Of a DNA stretch of 38,286 nucleotides, positions 23,141 to 32,892 are shown piece by piece; the stretch's first letter is position 1, and every line of letters starts with the position of its first letter. The DNA comes from an uncultured Odoribacter sp. (lineage in GTDB: Bacteria > Bacteroidota > Bacteroidia > Bacteroidales > Marinifilaceae). The notes under the pieces are model-generated. The model did not search any database, was not told the origin of the DNA, and saw only the letters and a list, made by a program, of their open reading frames with translations. The position numbers and the translations under genes were made by a program. Where the stretch lies: assembly GCA_944321145.1 (NCBI GenBank), contig CALUKF010000028.1, positions 1-38,286 of the forward strand, given 5' to 3'.

Positions 23141-23686
23141 TATCAACATCCCTCCTGCCACTTCATGCGCCACCTCTGTCGAAACCAGCTTCTCCAACAC
23201 CTTCAACCCGAACGGAATGGCAAGCCCCGGTCCCTTGCCGGTAATCAGATTTCCGTCTACGACAATCCCTTCTGCTGACACATCGCACCCCGGCAAATAC
23301 GCTTCAAAACCCGGATAACACGTCACCCGATGCTTTCCTTTCATCACCAGACGGCTAAGCACCAATGCCGGAGCCGCACAAATAGCTGCCACCAGCCCTC
23401 CACGGTCATACTGCCGCTGCAAAAGTCTAATCAAAGCCTCGCAATTGCCCAAATGCTCCGCCCCGGGTAGTCCGCCCGGACAAATCAGGGCATCGGCATC
23501 ATTGCCGTCCACCTCCCGAAGCAACCTGTCAGCCTTCACCGTCACTCCGTGGGCGCTCTTCACCTCCAACGAGTCCATAATAGAAACTGTCTGCACCGCC
23601 ACATTCCCGCGGCGCAGGATGTCAACCACTGCCAACGCTTCGATATCCTCGAAACCTTCAGCCAAAAAAAGATAAACTTTGCTCAT
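23135..23686 (-). CDS. DJ-1/PfpI family protein
   Basis: A 183-residue DJ-1/YajL-type protein. Start at ATG 23686 ('MSKVYLFLAEGFEDIEAL'), 11 nt after the lepB stop. It has the nucleophile Cys103 in 'AAICAAPALVL' and the conserved acid Glu16 in 'GFEDIE', with 'CPGGLPGAEHL' near 69-79. Members are variously proposed as chaperones, glyoxalases or deglycases, and the exact role is open. It is the last gene of the dapB-lepB-DJ-1 operon. Its stop lies in the short intergenic repeat. Confidence 0.9.
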   Translation of the reverse strand: MSKVYLFLAEGFEDIEALAVVDILRRGNVAVQTVSIMDSLEVKSAHGVTVKADRLLREVDGNDADALICPGGLPGAEHLGNCEALIRLLQRQYDRGGLVAAICAAPALVLSRLVMKGKHRVTCYPGFEAYLPGCDVSAEGIVVDGNLITGKGPGLAIPFGLKVLEKLVSTEVAHEVAGGMLIG

Positions 23687-23697
23687 ATTCCAACATT

Positions 23698-25086
23698 TTA
23701 GTGTACAAAACGAAACATTCTCTCCCACCGGATTTTCTTCAACAATGGCTGGTCTTTGTCCAGTGACAACCAGATAAAATAAGCCTTCCCCACAATATGG
23801 TCTTCCGGCACAAAACCCCAGAAACGTGAGTCCGCCGAACAATGGCGGTTATCCCCCATCATCCAATAATAATCCATTTTAAAAGTATAACTGTCTGCCG
23901 GTTGCCCGTTCACGTAAATCACCGAATCCCGCACTTGCAAATCATTCGCCTCATACACCTCGATAATCCGCCGGTACAACGGCAGTGTCTTCAGATTCAA
24001 ATCCACCTTCTCCCCCTTCTTTGGCACATAAAGCGGTCCCATGTTGTCTGAATTCCACGGATAATTCAACGTATCGAAAGGAAAACCGTCCGGGTCAGGT
24101 TCCGTCTCCTCTGTTTTCACCACCTCTACCACATTCGGAAACTGCCTGAGCTTCTCAGCCATATCCATCGTCAAAGGCAATAAATAACCCGAAGTTCCTC
24201 CATGAATATCTGCCAATGCCATCCCCAAATCCTGCAACTTCACCTTGTTCAACGTTGTGCCGTTCGTCTTCACCCAATAATTGAACTGCAGATTTTCCGG
24301 ATTATCCAGCATCTCCCCGTTCACATACACCTGACCGTGCCTGATTTCCACTACATCGCCGGGCAAACCGATACACCGCTTGATGAAATTCTCCCGCTTA
24401 TCCACCGGGCGCACAATCAGTTCATACTGCTCCTGAATCTTCTGCCGCACTAACCGTTCCGCCTCCCCCATGCTCAACGAAGGATCTTCCAACATGAAAT
24501 CACGGGCATTCATCCGCACCTGTGTATAATAGTCCGGATTCTCATTATACAAAATCACCGTATCCCCCGCCGGGAAATTAAACACCACGATATCCTCCCG
24601 TTTGATTTCCGAAGTCCCCGCAATGCGCTTATACGGCCACTTCACAGCTTCCGAATAAGCCTTCGTATGCGAAGTGAAAGGCAGCGTATGATGCGTAAAA
24701 GGCACCGACAAAGGCGTATTCGGCAATTTCGGTCCATAGGACAACTTGCTGACAAACAAATAATCGCCCACCAACATGCTCTTCTCCATCGAAGAGGTCG
24801 GAATCGTATATGCCTCAAACAAGAACATGCGTATCAGCGTTGCTGCAACCACCGCAAATATCAAAGCATCAATCCATTCCACCGTCTTTGTCTGTTTTTC
24901 CACCCCCTTCTTCTTCCAAAAAGCCCAATGCACCCGCTTCGTGATGTAGGCATCAAAAATCACAGGCACCAAAATCAGCAGCCACCAACTGCCCACCCAA
25001 TATGCCCACAACAAATAAAGGACTAAAACAGTCCAAAACTTTACCCATTTATTCGCTAAAAAAGCTCTTATCGCACTCAGTTTCAT
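23698..25086 (-). CDS. lepB: Signal peptidase I
   Basis: Membrane-anchored serine protease that removes signal peptides. The 462-residue length is the long Bacteroidetes form. Membrane segments lie at about 17-45 and 70-90. The catalytic Ser99 is in '[16 protein letters not shown]' and the catalytic Lys is probably Lys235 in '[12 protein letters not shown]'. A C-terminal '[20 protein letters not shown]' is the box E motif. A large insertion between ~245 and 400 is normal for the phylum. Start chosen at ATG 25086, 2 nt after the dapB stop; an in-frame TTG two codons earlier overlaps dapB. Confidence 0.95.
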   Translation of the reverse strand: MKLSAIRAFLANKWVKFWTVLVLYLLWAYWVGSWWLLILVPVIFDAYITKRVHWAFWKKKGVEKQTKTVEWIDALIFAVVAATLIRMFLFEAYTIPTSSMEKSMLVGDYLFVSKLSYGPKLPNTPLSVPFTHHTLPFTSHTKAYSEAVKWPYKRIAGTSEIKREDIVVFNFPAGDTVILYNENPDYYTQVRMNARDFMLEDPSLSMGEAERLVRQKIQEQYELIVRPVDKRENFIKRCIGLPGDVVEIRHGQVYVNGEMLDNPENLQFNYWVKTNGTTLNKVKLQDLGMALADIHGGTSGYLLPLTMDMAEKLRQFPNVVEVVKTEETEPDPDGFPFDTLNYPWNSDNMGPLYVPKKGEKVDLNLKTLPLYRRIIEVYEANDLQVRDSVIYVNGQPADSYTFKMDYYWMMGDNRHCSADSRFWGFVPEDHIVGKAYFIWLSLDKDQPLLKKIRWERMFRFVH

Positions 25087-25088
25087 AA

Positions 25089-25823
25089 TCAAAATCTTAA
25101 TTTATCAGACAACAAATCATCCATCCCATACACGCCCCGCTTTCCCGCCATAAACTCCGCCGCCAAGACAGCCCCCTGCGCAAACCCTTCCCGCGAAAAT
25201 GCCGAATGCCGAATTTCAATCTCATCCATCCCTGACTTATAAGTCACACCATGAATCCCGGGCACCTCCCCAATCCGTTTCGCCTCCACCGGCAACACCC
25301 CTTCGTCCAGTTCCTCGCCTTGATACAACTTCCAAGAATGATAAGCCGAATGGTTCTTGATAATCCCCTCGGCAAGCGTAATCGCCGTCCCGCTCGGAGC
25401 GTCCAGTTTATGAATATGGTGGGTCTCCTCGATGAAAATCTTATAATTCCGGAAATTATCCATCATCTTCGCCAAATACTTATTTAGCCGGAAAAAAATA
25501 TTCACCCCCACACTAAAATTCGAAGCATAGAAAAATCCCCCGTTCCGTTCCCGGCAATAATCCACCACCTCTTGCCAACGCTCCAACCATCCCGTCGTCC
25601 CGGACACCACCGGAACTCCGGCATCCATACACCACTTATAATCATCGACCGCCACCGCTGGCACCGTAAATTCAATGGCAACTTCCGCCTTCTGCAACTG
25701 TGCAACCGTGCAATCCGCCCGGTTGTTCTCATCCACGACCAACACGACCTCGTGCCCGCGTCCCTCGGCAATCCGTTCAATCATTTTGCCCATCTTCCCA
25801 TATCCTAACAAAGCAATACGCAT
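25089..25823 (-). CDS. dapB: 4-hydroxy-tetrahydrodipicolinate reductase
   Basis: DapB reduces the dihydrodipicolinate precursor with NAD(P)H in lysine and meso-diaminopimelate synthesis, supplying peptidoglycan. A protein of 244 residues starting '[16 protein letters not shown]' (dinucleotide-binding motif 7-12). The catalytic segment is '[15 protein letters not shown]' (His pair, Lys and substrate loop). The barrel end is '[20 protein letters not shown]'. Start at ATG 25823 rather than an upstream TTG, because the fold begins there. First gene of the dapB-lepB-DJ-1 operon, with a TAACTTTG -7 box 35 nt upstream. Confidence 0.95.
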   Translation of the reverse strand: MRIALLGYGKMGKMIERIAEGRGHEVVLVVDENNRADCTVAQLQKAEVAIEFTVPAVAVDDYKWCMDAGVPVVSGTTGWLERWQEVVDYCRERNGGFFYASNFSVGVNIFFRLNKYLAKMMDNFRNYKIFIEETHHIHKLDAPSGTAITLAEGIIKNHSAYHSWKLYQGEELDEGVLPVEAKRIGEVPGIHGVTYKSGMDEIEIRHSAFSREGFAQGAVLAAEFMAGKRGVYGMDDLLSDKLRF

Positions 25824-25857
25824 AGTAAACAAATTCAATTATTCCATTTATATCGTC

Positions 25858-25865
25858 CAAAGTTA
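25858..25865 (-). promoter_or_regulatory. -7 element of the dapB operon
   Basis: TAACTTTG on the minus strand, 34 nt upstream of the dapB ATG. -33 box unclear. Confidence 0.55.
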
Positions 25866-25957
25866 ACACTAATCCTCCATTTTCCGGAAAAAAACAGCAA
25901 GTATTTTTTCCACACCCTCAAATGCACCCTTTTCTCCCGCTCCAAGCAGATGCAAGA

Positions 25958-26114
25958 GGCATGCAAACGGCTGCTAAATGGCAAGCAAATCCATACTTCA
26001 ACTTAGTTTAAACTTAGTTTTGGCTTACTTTCAACTTAGTTTAATAAGGAAAAAACATGAAAAACTTATCTTGAAAATGAATTTTACTAGCCACTTTGCA
26101 GCCGTTTGCATGCC
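25958..26114. repeat. 157-bp element with 25-bp near-perfect inverted ends
   Basis: Left end 25958-25982 and right end 26090-26114 pair at 23 of 25 positions (core GGCATGCAAACGGCTGC). The inside is AT-rich and contains ACTTAGTTT three times (about 26002-26041), twice as CAACTTAGTTTAA. It lies in the gap between dapB and the rplT operon terminator and has no believable gene. A non-autonomous mobile element or a structured RNA is possible. Confidence 0.65.
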
Positions 26115-26154
26115 ATTTAGATGCCATGTAGAAGCCACATTCCCGGCGACAGAG

Positions 26155-26193
26155 CAAAAAAATGGGTGGCACGCCACAGCGCACCACCCATTT
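26155..26193 (-). terminator. Terminator of the thrS-infC-rpmI-rplT operon
   Basis: 10-bp stem AAATGGGTGG/CCACCCATTT (26160-26169 with 26184-26193). On the minus strand it is followed by a run of seven T. Confidence 0.85.
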
Positions 26194-26221
26194 CAGTACT
26201 CAGGATATTGATTTTCAATAA

Positions 26222-26578
26222 TTACTTTGCAAGTTCTTTCACTTTTGCAACGATAGCCTTGAAAGCTTCCGGATGATTCATTGCCAAATCAGCCAATACT
26301 TTCCGGTTGATATCGACATCGGCTTTGTGAACCAAGCCCATAAACTTAGAATAAGACAAACCTTCCAATCGAACAGCGGCATTGATTCTCTGAATCCACA
26401 ATGCGCGGAATTCGGACTTCTTCTTACGTCTGTCACGAAACGCATACGTCAAACCTTTCTCGTATGTGTTTTTAGCAATCGTCCAGACATTCTTGCGTGC
26501 ACCAAAGTTACCTCTGGTTTGTTTTAAAACCTTTTTTCTACGTGCTCTTGAAGCAACTGCATTTTTAGCTCTTGGCAT
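26222..26578 (-). CDS. rplT: Ribosomal protein L20
   Basis: 118 residues, highly basic: '[20 protein letters not shown]' and '[20 protein letters not shown]'. It binds 23S rRNA early in large-subunit assembly. Full length and typical. Last gene of thrS-infC-rpmI-rplT, ending just before a strong terminator. In some bacteria L20 represses its own operon by binding the leader; no such site could be identified here. Confidence 0.98.
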   Translation of the reverse strand: MPRAKNAVASRARRKKVLKQTRGNFGARKNVWTIAKNTYEKGLTYAFRDRRKKKSEFRALWIQRINAAVRLEGLSYSKFMGLVHKADVDINRKVLADLAMNHPEAFKAIVAKVKELAK

Positions 26579-26667
26579 AATCTTTCATTTTTTTGAATGT
26601 CAGCGTTTCCGCAAGGGCGGAAAACTTAAGGCATGACACTCCGGTTAATAAACTTGATTTAATTTTC

Positions 26668-26862
26668 TTACATGACAAGCATTTTCCGAACGGCAGCCAT
26701 ATTATCGCCGTGAACGGTCGTGATGTGTGTAAGGTTACGTTTTTGTTTTGTTGTTTTCTTGGTCAAAATGTGACTTTTGAAAGCGTGTTTTCTTTTAATT
26801 TTTCCCGTAGCCGTCAAAGCAAACCGCTTTTTCGCGCTACTTACTGTCTTCATTTTAGGCAT
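26668..26862 (-). CDS. rpmI: Ribosomal protein L35
   Basis: 64 residues: '[20 protein letters not shown]' with the lysine/arginine-rich middle '[13 protein letters not shown]'. A large-subunit protein. Normal length. It sits between infC and rplT as in most bacteria. Confidence 0.97.
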   Translation of the reverse strand: MPKMKTVSSAKKRFALTATGKIKRKHAFKSHILTKKTTKQKRNLTHITTVHGDNMAAVRKMLVM

Positions 26863-26931
26863 CTTCTCTAAATTTTAATGTGTTTCAAATATAATTATCC
26901 TGCGGCAAACGCCGCTACCCTGAGTTTATGT

Positions 26932-26956
26932 AAGGCGCGCACAAGGCGCGCCTTGT
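26932..26956. other. GC-rich palindrome between infC and rpmI
   Basis: ACAAGGCGCGCCTTGT (26941-26956) is a perfect 16-bp palindrome, and AAGGCGCG at 26932 can pair with its right half instead. It is right after the infC stop in the transcript. It could be a processing or attenuation structure, or could pause between infC and the ribosomal protein genes. Confidence 0.5.
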
Positions 26957-26960
26957 CGTT

Positions 26961-27500
26961 TCACTTCTTGGGAGCCAATACCACAATCATTTTCTTGCCT
27001 TCCAATTTCGGTGCGGATTCCACCTTGCCGTAATCTTCCAGCTCTTTGATGAAACGGTCTAAAATCTCGCTCCCTTGTTCTTTGAACAGAATGGAACGCC
27101 CTTTGAAGAAGACGTATGCCCTCACCTTGGCACCTTCCTGCAAAAACTCTTTGGCATGCTTCAGCTTAAAGTTGAAGTCATGGTCGTCCGTCTGCGGTCC
27201 GAAACGAATTTCCTTAATGACTACTTTCACGCTCCGCGCCTTGATTTCTTTCTGTTTCTTTTTCAATTGATAGAGAAACTTGCTGTAATCAATGATGCGG
27301 CACACCGGGGGCTCCGCATTCGGAGATATCTCCACCAAATCCGCCCCTGCGGCATCCGCCATTGCCAAGGCTTCACGCAAGGAATAGATTCCTGTCTCGA
27401 TATTTTCACCGACAACTCTCACTTGGGTTGCACGGATTGACTCGTTGATTCTGTGCTGAGGTTCTTTGCTAACCTGATTTCTTGAGCCTTTAATTTCCAT
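26961..27500 (-). CDS. infC: Translation initiation factor IF-3
   Basis: 179 residues. The N-domain is '[20 protein letters not shown]' and '[20 protein letters not shown]', the linker Lys-rich '[20 protein letters not shown]', and the C-domain '[20 protein letters not shown]' to '[12 protein letters not shown]'. It ensures correct start-codon choice on the 30S subunit. It uses an ordinary ATG, not the AUU of enterobacteria, so that form of autocontrol is absent. An AAGGAGG site lies upstream in the 27-nt gap after thrS. Confidence 0.98.
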   Translation of the reverse strand: MEIKGSRNQVSKEPQHRINESIRATQVRVVGENIETGIYSLREALAMADAAGADLVEISPNAEPPVCRIIDYSKFLYQLKKKQKEIKARSVKVVIKEIRFGPQTDDHDFNFKLKHAKEFLQEGAKVRAYVFFKGRSILFKEQGSEILDRFIKELEDYGKVESAPKLEGKKMIVVLAPKK

Positions 27501-27527
27501 TCTGTCTTTATTAAATCCTCCTTTTTA

Positions 27528-29480
27528 TTAGTAACTGTAAATGGTCTCCAATTGACTATTCACTTCATCATTAATTTTCTTAACAAACTCATCCACAGGC
27601 ATTATACCCATGTCACCATGTCCTTGGCGGCGTACAGAGACCGTATTGCTGTTCATCTCGTTCTCACCCACAATCAAGAGATAGGGAATCTTTTTCAATT
27701 CGTTATCCCGTATCTTGCGTCCAATTTTTTCATTACGGTCGTCTAAAACGGTGCGAATATCGGAATTATTTAATAAATCCGAAAGTTTTTTCGCATAATC
27801 GTTGTATTTTTCGCTAATCGGCATCACAACAGCCTGATCAGGCGCCAGCCACAAGGGGAATTTGCCGCCGGTATGCTCTATCAGCACTGCCACGAAACGC
27901 TCCATACTACCGAAAGGCGCACGGTGAATCATAACAGGACGGTGCTTGAGGTTGTCCGCGCCAGTGTATTCCAACTCGAAGCGTTCCGGCAGGTTGTAGT
28001 CCACCTGTATAGTGCCCAACTGCCATTTGCGCCCAATGGCGTCTTTCACCATGAAATCGAGTTTCGGACCATAGAAAGCCGCTTCGCCCAATTCGACAGT
28101 TGTCTTCAGACCTTTCTCCTCAGCAGCTTCGATGATGGCACGCTCTGCCTTTTCCCAATTTTCGTCCGTACCGATGTATTTCTCGTGGTTGTTCGGGTCG
28201 CGCAAGGAAATCTGAGCAGTAAAGTCATTAAATTCCAACGCTTTGAATATGATAAATATAATGTCTATCACTTTCTTAAATTCATCCTTCAATTGGTCGG
28301 GCGTGCAATAAATATGTGCATCGTCCTGTGTAAAGCCGCGCACCCGTGTCAAACCGTGCAATTCGCCACTCTGTTCGTAGCGGTAAACAGTACCGAATTC
28401 CGCAAAACGCAAAGGCAGGTCTTTATAAGAACGCGGTTTGAATTTATATATCTCACAATGATGGGGACAGTTCATGGGTTTCAGCATGAATTCTTCCCCT
28501 TCCTGAGGCGTCGTGATGACCTGGAAACTATCTTTGCCGTATTTCTGATAGTGCCCGGAAGTCTTATAAAGGTTTACGTTTCCAATATGCGGGGTAATCA
28601 CCTGTTGGTAACCATATTTCTTCTGCACCTTGCGCAGGAAAGCTTCCAAACGGTCGCGCAACATCGCCCCTTTGGGCAACCACAAAGGCAATCCGGCACC
28701 TACAGCCTGCGAAAAGGTGAAAAGTTCCATCTCCTTGCCGATTTTCCGATGGTCGCGCTGCTTTGCCTCTTCCATCAGCACCAGCCATTCCTCCAGCATT
28801 TTCTGCTTGGGGAAAGTGATGCCATAGATACGGGTCAGCATCTTATTATGCTCGTCGCCACGCCAATAAGCTCCGGCAAGGCTGGTCAACTTTATTGCCT
28901 TAATATAAGAGGTATCCGGCAAATGCGGTCCACGGCACAAGTCCGTGAAGGAGCCTTGGCGGTAATAGGTAATTTTCCCATCCTCCAAGTCATTGATTAA
29001 TTCAACCTTATATATTTCATTCAGCGCGCCGAAATGCTCCAAAGCTTCCTGCTTGCTCACATTGATGCGGCAGAATTCTTCTTTTTGACGGGCTAATTCC
29101 AGCATTTTCTGCTCGATGGTTTCCAAGTCCTTGTCGGTCAAGGTTACGCCGCCACCCGGCTCGATGTCATAATAAAAGCCGTTGTCAATAGCAGGACCGA
29201 TACCAAACTTGGTACCCGGGTACAATTGCTGCAAGGCTTCCGCCATCAAGTGGGCTGAAGAGTGCCAAAAGGCATGCTTCCCTTCCTCGTCATCCCATGT
29301 AAACAATTTAATTTCAGCGTCCTCTGTAATCGGTCGCGTCAAATCCCACGTCTCGCCGTTTACAGCTACCGCCAATACTTCCTTCGCCAACTTCGGGCTG
29401 ATGGATTTCGCAATGTCAAGTCCGGTCACTCCCGACTCAAACTCTTTCACATTGCCATCTGGAAATTTAATCTTTACCAT
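27528..29480 (-). CDS. thrS: Threonyl-tRNA synthetase
   Basis: 650 residues, full length. TGS domain (1-60, '[17 protein letters not shown]'), editing domain with the HxxxH site '[10 protein letters not shown]' (~73-82), and a class II catalytic core with the Zn ligand Cys in '[15 protein letters not shown]' and motif 3 '[13 protein letters not shown]'. The C-terminal anticodon-binding domain begins around '[19 protein letters not shown]'. It charges tRNA-Thr. First gene of the thrS-infC-rpmI-rplT operon with a TATCTTTG -7 box 55 nt upstream. Confidence 0.98.
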   Translation of the reverse strand: MVKIKFPDGNVKEFESGVTGLDIAKSISPKLAKEVLAVAVNGETWDLTRPITEDAEIKLFTWDDEEGKHAFWHSSAHLMAEALQQLYPGTKFGIGPAIDNGFYYDIEPGGGVTLTDKDLETIEQKMLELARQKEEFCRINVSKQEALEHFGALNEIYKVELINDLEDGKITYYRQGSFTDLCRGPHLPDTSYIKAIKLTSLAGAYWRGDEHNKMLTRIYGITFPKQKMLEEWLVLMEEAKQRDHRKIGKEMELFTFSQAVGAGLPLWLPKGAMLRDRLEAFLRKVQKKYGYQQVITPHIGNVNLYKTSGHYQKYGKDSFQVITTPQEGEEFMLKPMNCPHHCEIYKFKPRSYKDLPLRFAEFGTVYRYEQSGELHGLTRVRGFTQDDAHIYCTPDQLKDEFKKVIDIIFIIFKALEFNDFTAQISLRDPNNHEKYIGTDENWEKAERAIIEAAEEKGLKTTVELGEAAFYGPKLDFMVKDAIGRKWQLGTIQVDYNLPERFELEYTGADNLKHRPVMIHRAPFGSMERFVAVLIEHTGGKFPLWLAPDQAVVMPISEKYNDYAKKLSDLLNNSDIRTVLDDRNEKIGRKIRDNELKKIPYLLIVGENEMNSNTVSVRRQGHGDMGIMPVDEFVKKINDEVNSQLETIYSY

Positions 29481-29534
29481 AATCTGTACTTTTTATTACT
29501 GCGCTACGTACGCAGCTTGTTCTTAATAGTTTGC

Positions 29535-29542
29535 AAAGATAT
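29535..29542 (-). promoter_or_regulatory. -7 element of the thrS operon
   Basis: TATCTTTG on the minus strand, with a T-rich -33 region. A small CTGCG/CGCAG hairpin (29499-29515) lies in the leader. No T-box features are visible. Confidence 0.6.
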
Positions 29543-29575
29543 ACAATATTGAATTAAAAACAGGGATTTGCAGAT

Positions 29576-30211
29576 TTATTTTTCCTGGTTATACAATTTA
29601 TTGAACAAAATCGCCAGATTCATATATATGGTAGTGTTCTGCACCACTATATGCGAAGGCACTTTGATGCGGGCGGGCGTGAAATTCCATATAGCCTTGA
29701 TGCCCCATGCCACCATCAAATCTGCCACATTCTGGGCATATTCCGCCGGAACAGTAATAATGCCGATCACCACATTCCGCTCTTCTGCCATTGCTCTCAA
29801 ATGGTCAATATGAAAAATCTCAACATCATTCACTTTTGTCCCGATTTTTGCCTTATCGACATCAAAAGCCGCCTCAATCCGCAAACCGAAAGCCGCCAAC
29901 CCCTTATCCTGCAACAAAGCGCTTCCCAACGACCCTGCCCCTACCAAAAAGGCGTTGTCCACCCGGCTAAAGCCCAAAAAATCTTCCAACACCTTGACCA
30001 AAGTATCCACCTCATACCCCACCCGCGTCTTGCCGGAAATCCCCGTATGCGACAAATCCTTTGTCACTTGCGTGGAATCAATTTCCATATACTCCGCAAT
30101 CCGCGTCGAAGACACGTACTTCTCCCCCTGCTTTTGCAACATCTGTACAAAAGACAAGTAAGAGGGCATCCGCCTCAAAACAGGTATAGGTACATTCTTC
30201 GTCATCTCCAT
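29576..30211 (-). CDS. rex: Redox-sensing transcriptional repressor Rex
   Basis: 211 residues from ATG 30211. N-terminal winged helix ('RRMPSYLSFVQMLQKQGEKY' and 'STQVTKDLSHTGISGKTRVG'). Rossmann domain with 'LVGAGSLGSALL' for NADH. C-terminal swapped helix 'NTTIYMNLAILFNKLYNQ'. Rex represses fermentation and respiration genes and lets go of DNA when NADH/NAD is high. It follows tRNA-Pro and its terminator by about 14 nt on the same strand; its own promoter is not clear. Its targets could include the NAD-linked genes of this window, but I saw no convincing Rex operator. Confidence 0.95.
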   Translation of the reverse strand: MEMTKNVPIPVLRRMPSYLSFVQMLQKQGEKYVSSTRIAEYMEIDSTQVTKDLSHTGISGKTRVGYEVDTLVKVLEDFLGFSRVDNAFLVGAGSLGSALLQDKGLAAFGLRIEAAFDVDKAKIGTKVNDVEIFHIDHLRAMAEERNVVIGIITVPAEYAQNVADLMVAWGIKAIWNFTPARIKVPSHIVVQNTTIYMNLAILFNKLYNQEK

Positions 30212-30224
30212 TGTGTTCGATTGC

Positions 30225-30263
30225 AAAAAGGAAATGAGTCCTCACAGCCTCATTTCCCTTTTT
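30225..30263 (-). terminator. Terminator of tRNA-Pro
   Basis: Stem of GGGAAATGAG against CTCATTTCC (one bulged G) extended by A/T pairs, ending in CTTTTTGC on the minus strand, directly before rex. Confidence 0.75.
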
Positions 30264-30270
30264 GATTTAG

Positions 30271-30344
30271 TCGGGGTGACAGGATTCGAACCTGCGACCC
30301 TCTGCTCCCAAAGCAGATGCGCTACCGGACTGCGCTACGCCCCG
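30271..30344 (-). tRNA. tRNA-Pro (anticodon UGG)
   Basis: 74 nt, CCA not encoded. On the minus strand it has a D-arm 'GCGCAGTCCGGTAGCGC', an anticodon stem-loop TCTGC-TTTGGGA-GCAGA giving anticodon TGG, and a T-arm GCAGG-TTCGAAT-CCTGT. The acceptor stem CGGGGCG/CACCCCG has one C-A mismatch at the sixth pair, where related tRNAs usually pair. Confidence 0.93.
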
Positions 30345-30359
30345 TTGCAAATAGCGGGA

Positions 30360-30391
30360 CAAAAGTAATACTAATATTTGTATCCTCCAAC
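30360..30391 (-). promoter_or_regulatory. Promoter of tRNA-Pro
   Basis: Minus strand GTTG (30388-30391), 20-nt spacer, TACTTTTG (30360-30367), 15 nt upstream of the mature 5' end. Confidence 0.6.
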
Positions 30392-30485
30392 AATGTTTTG
30401 ATTTTTTTCTTCCCGATACCTTGCATGCAACTCTCCAGGAATAAAACATAAAAATTCAAATACACCCCCTATTTTTATGGGGTAT

Positions 30486-30519
30486 GTTGTCAAAATCCAC
30501 ACATTAATTCCTATATTTG
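30486..30519 (+). promoter_or_regulatory. Promoter of glnN
   Basis: GTTG (30486-30489), 22-nt spacer and TATATTTG (30512-30519), a good -7 match, about 43 nt upstream of the chosen start. Confidence 0.6.
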
Positions 30520-30561
30520 CCCCACAAATACATGGGTCACACACTAACATTATATATTTAT

Positions 30562-32748
30562 ATGAACAAAATCAGATTTTCAGCTCTAAAGGAATTATCC
30601 TCCCACCTGCCGGTCAAGAACACGAAGGCATATTATCCTTCCGATGTTTTTGGCTGCGACGTGCTCACGTTAGACAAAATGCAACGCTACTTGTCAGGGG
30701 AAGCGTTCAAACAATTGCAACAAATCATGTCCGAAGGAGGCACCATCGACCGCAATCTTGCCGACCAAGTGGCAGCAGCCATGAAAACCTGGGCGCTGGA
30801 AAAAGGCGTCACACACTACACCCATTGGTTCCATCCGCTCAACGGCTCGACGGCAGAAAAACATGACAGCTTCATCGACGTCCAAACCAACGGGCGGATT
30901 GCTGAAACATTCGACGGGCGCATGCTCGTGCAACAAGAACCCGACGCTTCGAGTTTCCCGAACGGCGGCATCCGCAATACCTTCGAAGCCCGCGGTTACA
31001 CGGCATGGGACCCCGGCTCTCCCGCTTTCATCAACAACAACACCCTGTGTATCCCCACCGTTTTTGTCGCCTATACCGGCGAAGCGCTGGACTACAAGAC
31101 TCCGCTACTCAAAGCACTGTCGCTCATTGACAAAGCAGCCGTAGACATCTGCCAATACTTCGACAAAGACGTGCAGAAAGTCATTGCCACGCTCGGCTGG
31201 GAGCAGGAATATTTCCTTGTAGACGAAGCCCTTTACAATGCCCGCCCCGATTTGAAGCTCTGCGGACGTACCCTAATGGGACATTCCGCTGCAAAAGACC
31301 AGCAACTCGAAGACCATTATTTCGGCGCCATCCCCGAACGGGTCAATACATTCATGGACGAATTGGAATACGTGTGCCACCGTTTGGGCATTCCCGTCAA
31401 GACACGGCATAACGAAGTGGCACCCAATCAATTTGAACTGGCACCCATCTTTGAGGAAGCCAATTTGGCAGTCGACCACAACCAATTGCTCATGTCTACC
31501 ATAAAACGTGTCGCACGCCACCACCATTTCCGCGTCCTGCTCCACGAGAAACCTTACAAAGGCATCAATGGCTCAGGAAAACACAACAATTGGTCGCTGC
31601 TCACCGACACAGGCGTCAACCTGCTGTCACCGGGCAAAAACCCGAAATCCAACATGCAATTCCTTGTATTCCTTGTCTGCACTGCCAAAGCCGTCTTGGA
31701 GCACGAAGCGTTGTTCAAAGCCTGCATCGTTTCCCTCGGCAACGAACGGCGCCTCGGCGGAGACGAAGCGCCCCCCGTTATCATGTCCGTTTTTTTAGGG
31801 CAACAACTCGACTCCATCCTCAACGAAATCGAAGAAAAGGTCAGCAGCCGCAAAATGAGTCCGGACGAAAAAACAGAATTGAAACTCAACGTCGGCAAGA
31901 TTCCCGAAATCATGCGGGACAATACCGACCGCAACCGCACCTCTCCTTTCGCCTTCACAGGCAACCGTTTTGAGTTCAGGGCAGTAGGCTCATCCGCCAA
32001 TTGCGGCGCCGCCATGATTGTCCTCAACACTGCGGTGGCAGAACAGTTGATGATTTTCAAACGGGAGACCGATGCCCTCATCGAGCAAGGGGTAAAGAAA
32101 GACGAAGCCATTTTTCAAACCCTCCGCGGATACATCATCGCCTGTAAGAAAATCCGCTTCGAGGGCAACGGCTACAGTCCCGAATGGCGCGAAGAGGCAA
32201 AGCAACGGGGACTGTCTGTCAGCAACAGTTGCATCGAAGCGCTCCGGGCATACCTCAGTCCCAAAGCCCGGAAACTCTTCACGGAGAACGGTATTTTCAC
32301 CGACAGAGAATTGGAAGCCCGTTATGAAATCAAGAACGAAATTTACCTGAAGAAACTGCAAATTGAATCACGCGTACTCGGGGACTTGGCGTTGAACCAC
32401 ATCATCCCCACTGCCATCCAATACCAGAACACACTGATTGCCAACGTCCGCGGACTGAAAGAGATTCTCCCCGACGTTTATGCCGAAGTCGGCGAAATGC
32501 AATTGAAAGCCATCAAGGAAATATCGGAACGCACACGGGAAATCCGTACCCTTGTCGAGGAAATGACGGAAGCCCGCAAGCGAGCCAACAACCAAATCCC
32601 CAACGAAGTGGAACGTGCTGCGGCATATTCTGCCACCGTGCTTTCCTATCTCGACCGCATCCGCTACCACATAGACAAGCTGGAGCTATTGGTTGACGAC
32701 GAGATATGGCCGTTACCCAAATATCGGGAACTGTTGTTCTGCAAATAA
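30562..32748 (+). CDS. glnN: Type III glutamine synthetase
   Basis: 728 residues, the length of GlnN (GSIII) enzymes, which make glutamine from glutamate, ammonia and ATP as large dodecamers and are typical of Bacteroides. Start at ATG 30562 ('MNKIRFSALKELSSH'), matching family starts; an earlier in-frame ATG at 30532 is less likely. Motifs include 'HYTHWFHPLNGSTAEKHDSF', 'GWEQEYFLVD' (metal-binding Glu), 'TRHNEVAPNQFELAP', 'KPYKGINGSGKHNNWS' and 'NRFEFRAVGSSANC'. Monocistronic. The downstream gap to convergent clpC holds a MITE-like palindrome. Confidence 0.97.
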   Translation: MNKIRFSALKELSSHLPVKNTKAYYPSDVFGCDVLTLDKMQRYLSGEAFKQLQQIMSEGGTIDRNLADQVAAAMKTWALEKGVTHYTHWFHPLNGSTAEKHDSFIDVQTNGRIAETFDGRMLVQQEPDASSFPNGGIRNTFEARGYTAWDPGSPAFINNNTLCIPTVFVAYTGEALDYKTPLLKALSLIDKAAVDICQYFDKDVQKVIATLGWEQEYFLVDEALYNARPDLKLCGRTLMGHSAAKDQQLEDHYFGAIPERVNTFMDELEYVCHRLGIPVKTRHNEVAPNQFELAPIFEEANLAVDHNQLLMSTIKRVARHHHFRVLLHEKPYKGINGSGKHNNWSLLTDTGVNLLSPGKNPKSNMQFLVFLVCTAKAVLEHEALFKACIVSLGNERRLGGDEAPPVIMSVFLGQQLDSILNEIEEKVSSRKMSPDEKTELKLNVGKIPEIMRDNTDRNRTSPFAFTGNRFEFRAVGSSANCGAAMIVLNTAVAEQLMIFKRETDALIEQGVKKDEAIFQTLRGYIIACKKIRFEGNGYSPEWREEAKQRGLSVSNSCIEALRAYLSPKARKLFTENGIFTDRELEARYEIKNEIYLKKLQIESRVLGDLALNHIIPTAIQYQNTLIANVRGLKEILPDVYAEVGEMQLKAIKEISERTREIRTLVEEMTEARKRANNQIPNEVERAAAYSATVLSYLDRIRYHIDKLELLVDDEIWPLPKYRELLFCK

Positions 32749-32783
32749 ACCGGATATTGGAAATCCCTGGTATTCAAGAAGGC

Positions 32784-32880
32784 TGTGTCAAAATGCCTTT
32801 TTGTCATACTCCCTCCCCCCCTTCGGGGTAGTGGAGGTGGCTGCAAAGCAGACGGAGGAGTATGAAAGCATTTTGACACA
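32784..32880. repeat. MITE-like palindromic element, short copy
   Basis: 97 bp with perfect 13-bp ends (TGTGTCAAAATGC and GCATTTTGACACA) and inner CATACTCCCTCC/GGAGGAGTATG arms. Related in sequence to 37936-38098. It sits between the convergent ends of glnN and clpC and can fold into a hairpin that could end both transcripts. Confidence 0.8.
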
Positions 32881-32892
32881 CCCCATTTCAAA

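Noticed and set aside
25978-26211. Small open frame in the dapB-rplT gap
   Set aside because: Runs through the inverted-end element and the terminator hairpin, with no ribosome site.
27873-29000. 375-codon open frame antisense to thrS
   Set aside because: Lies entirely inside thrS, has no ribosome site and no family motifs.
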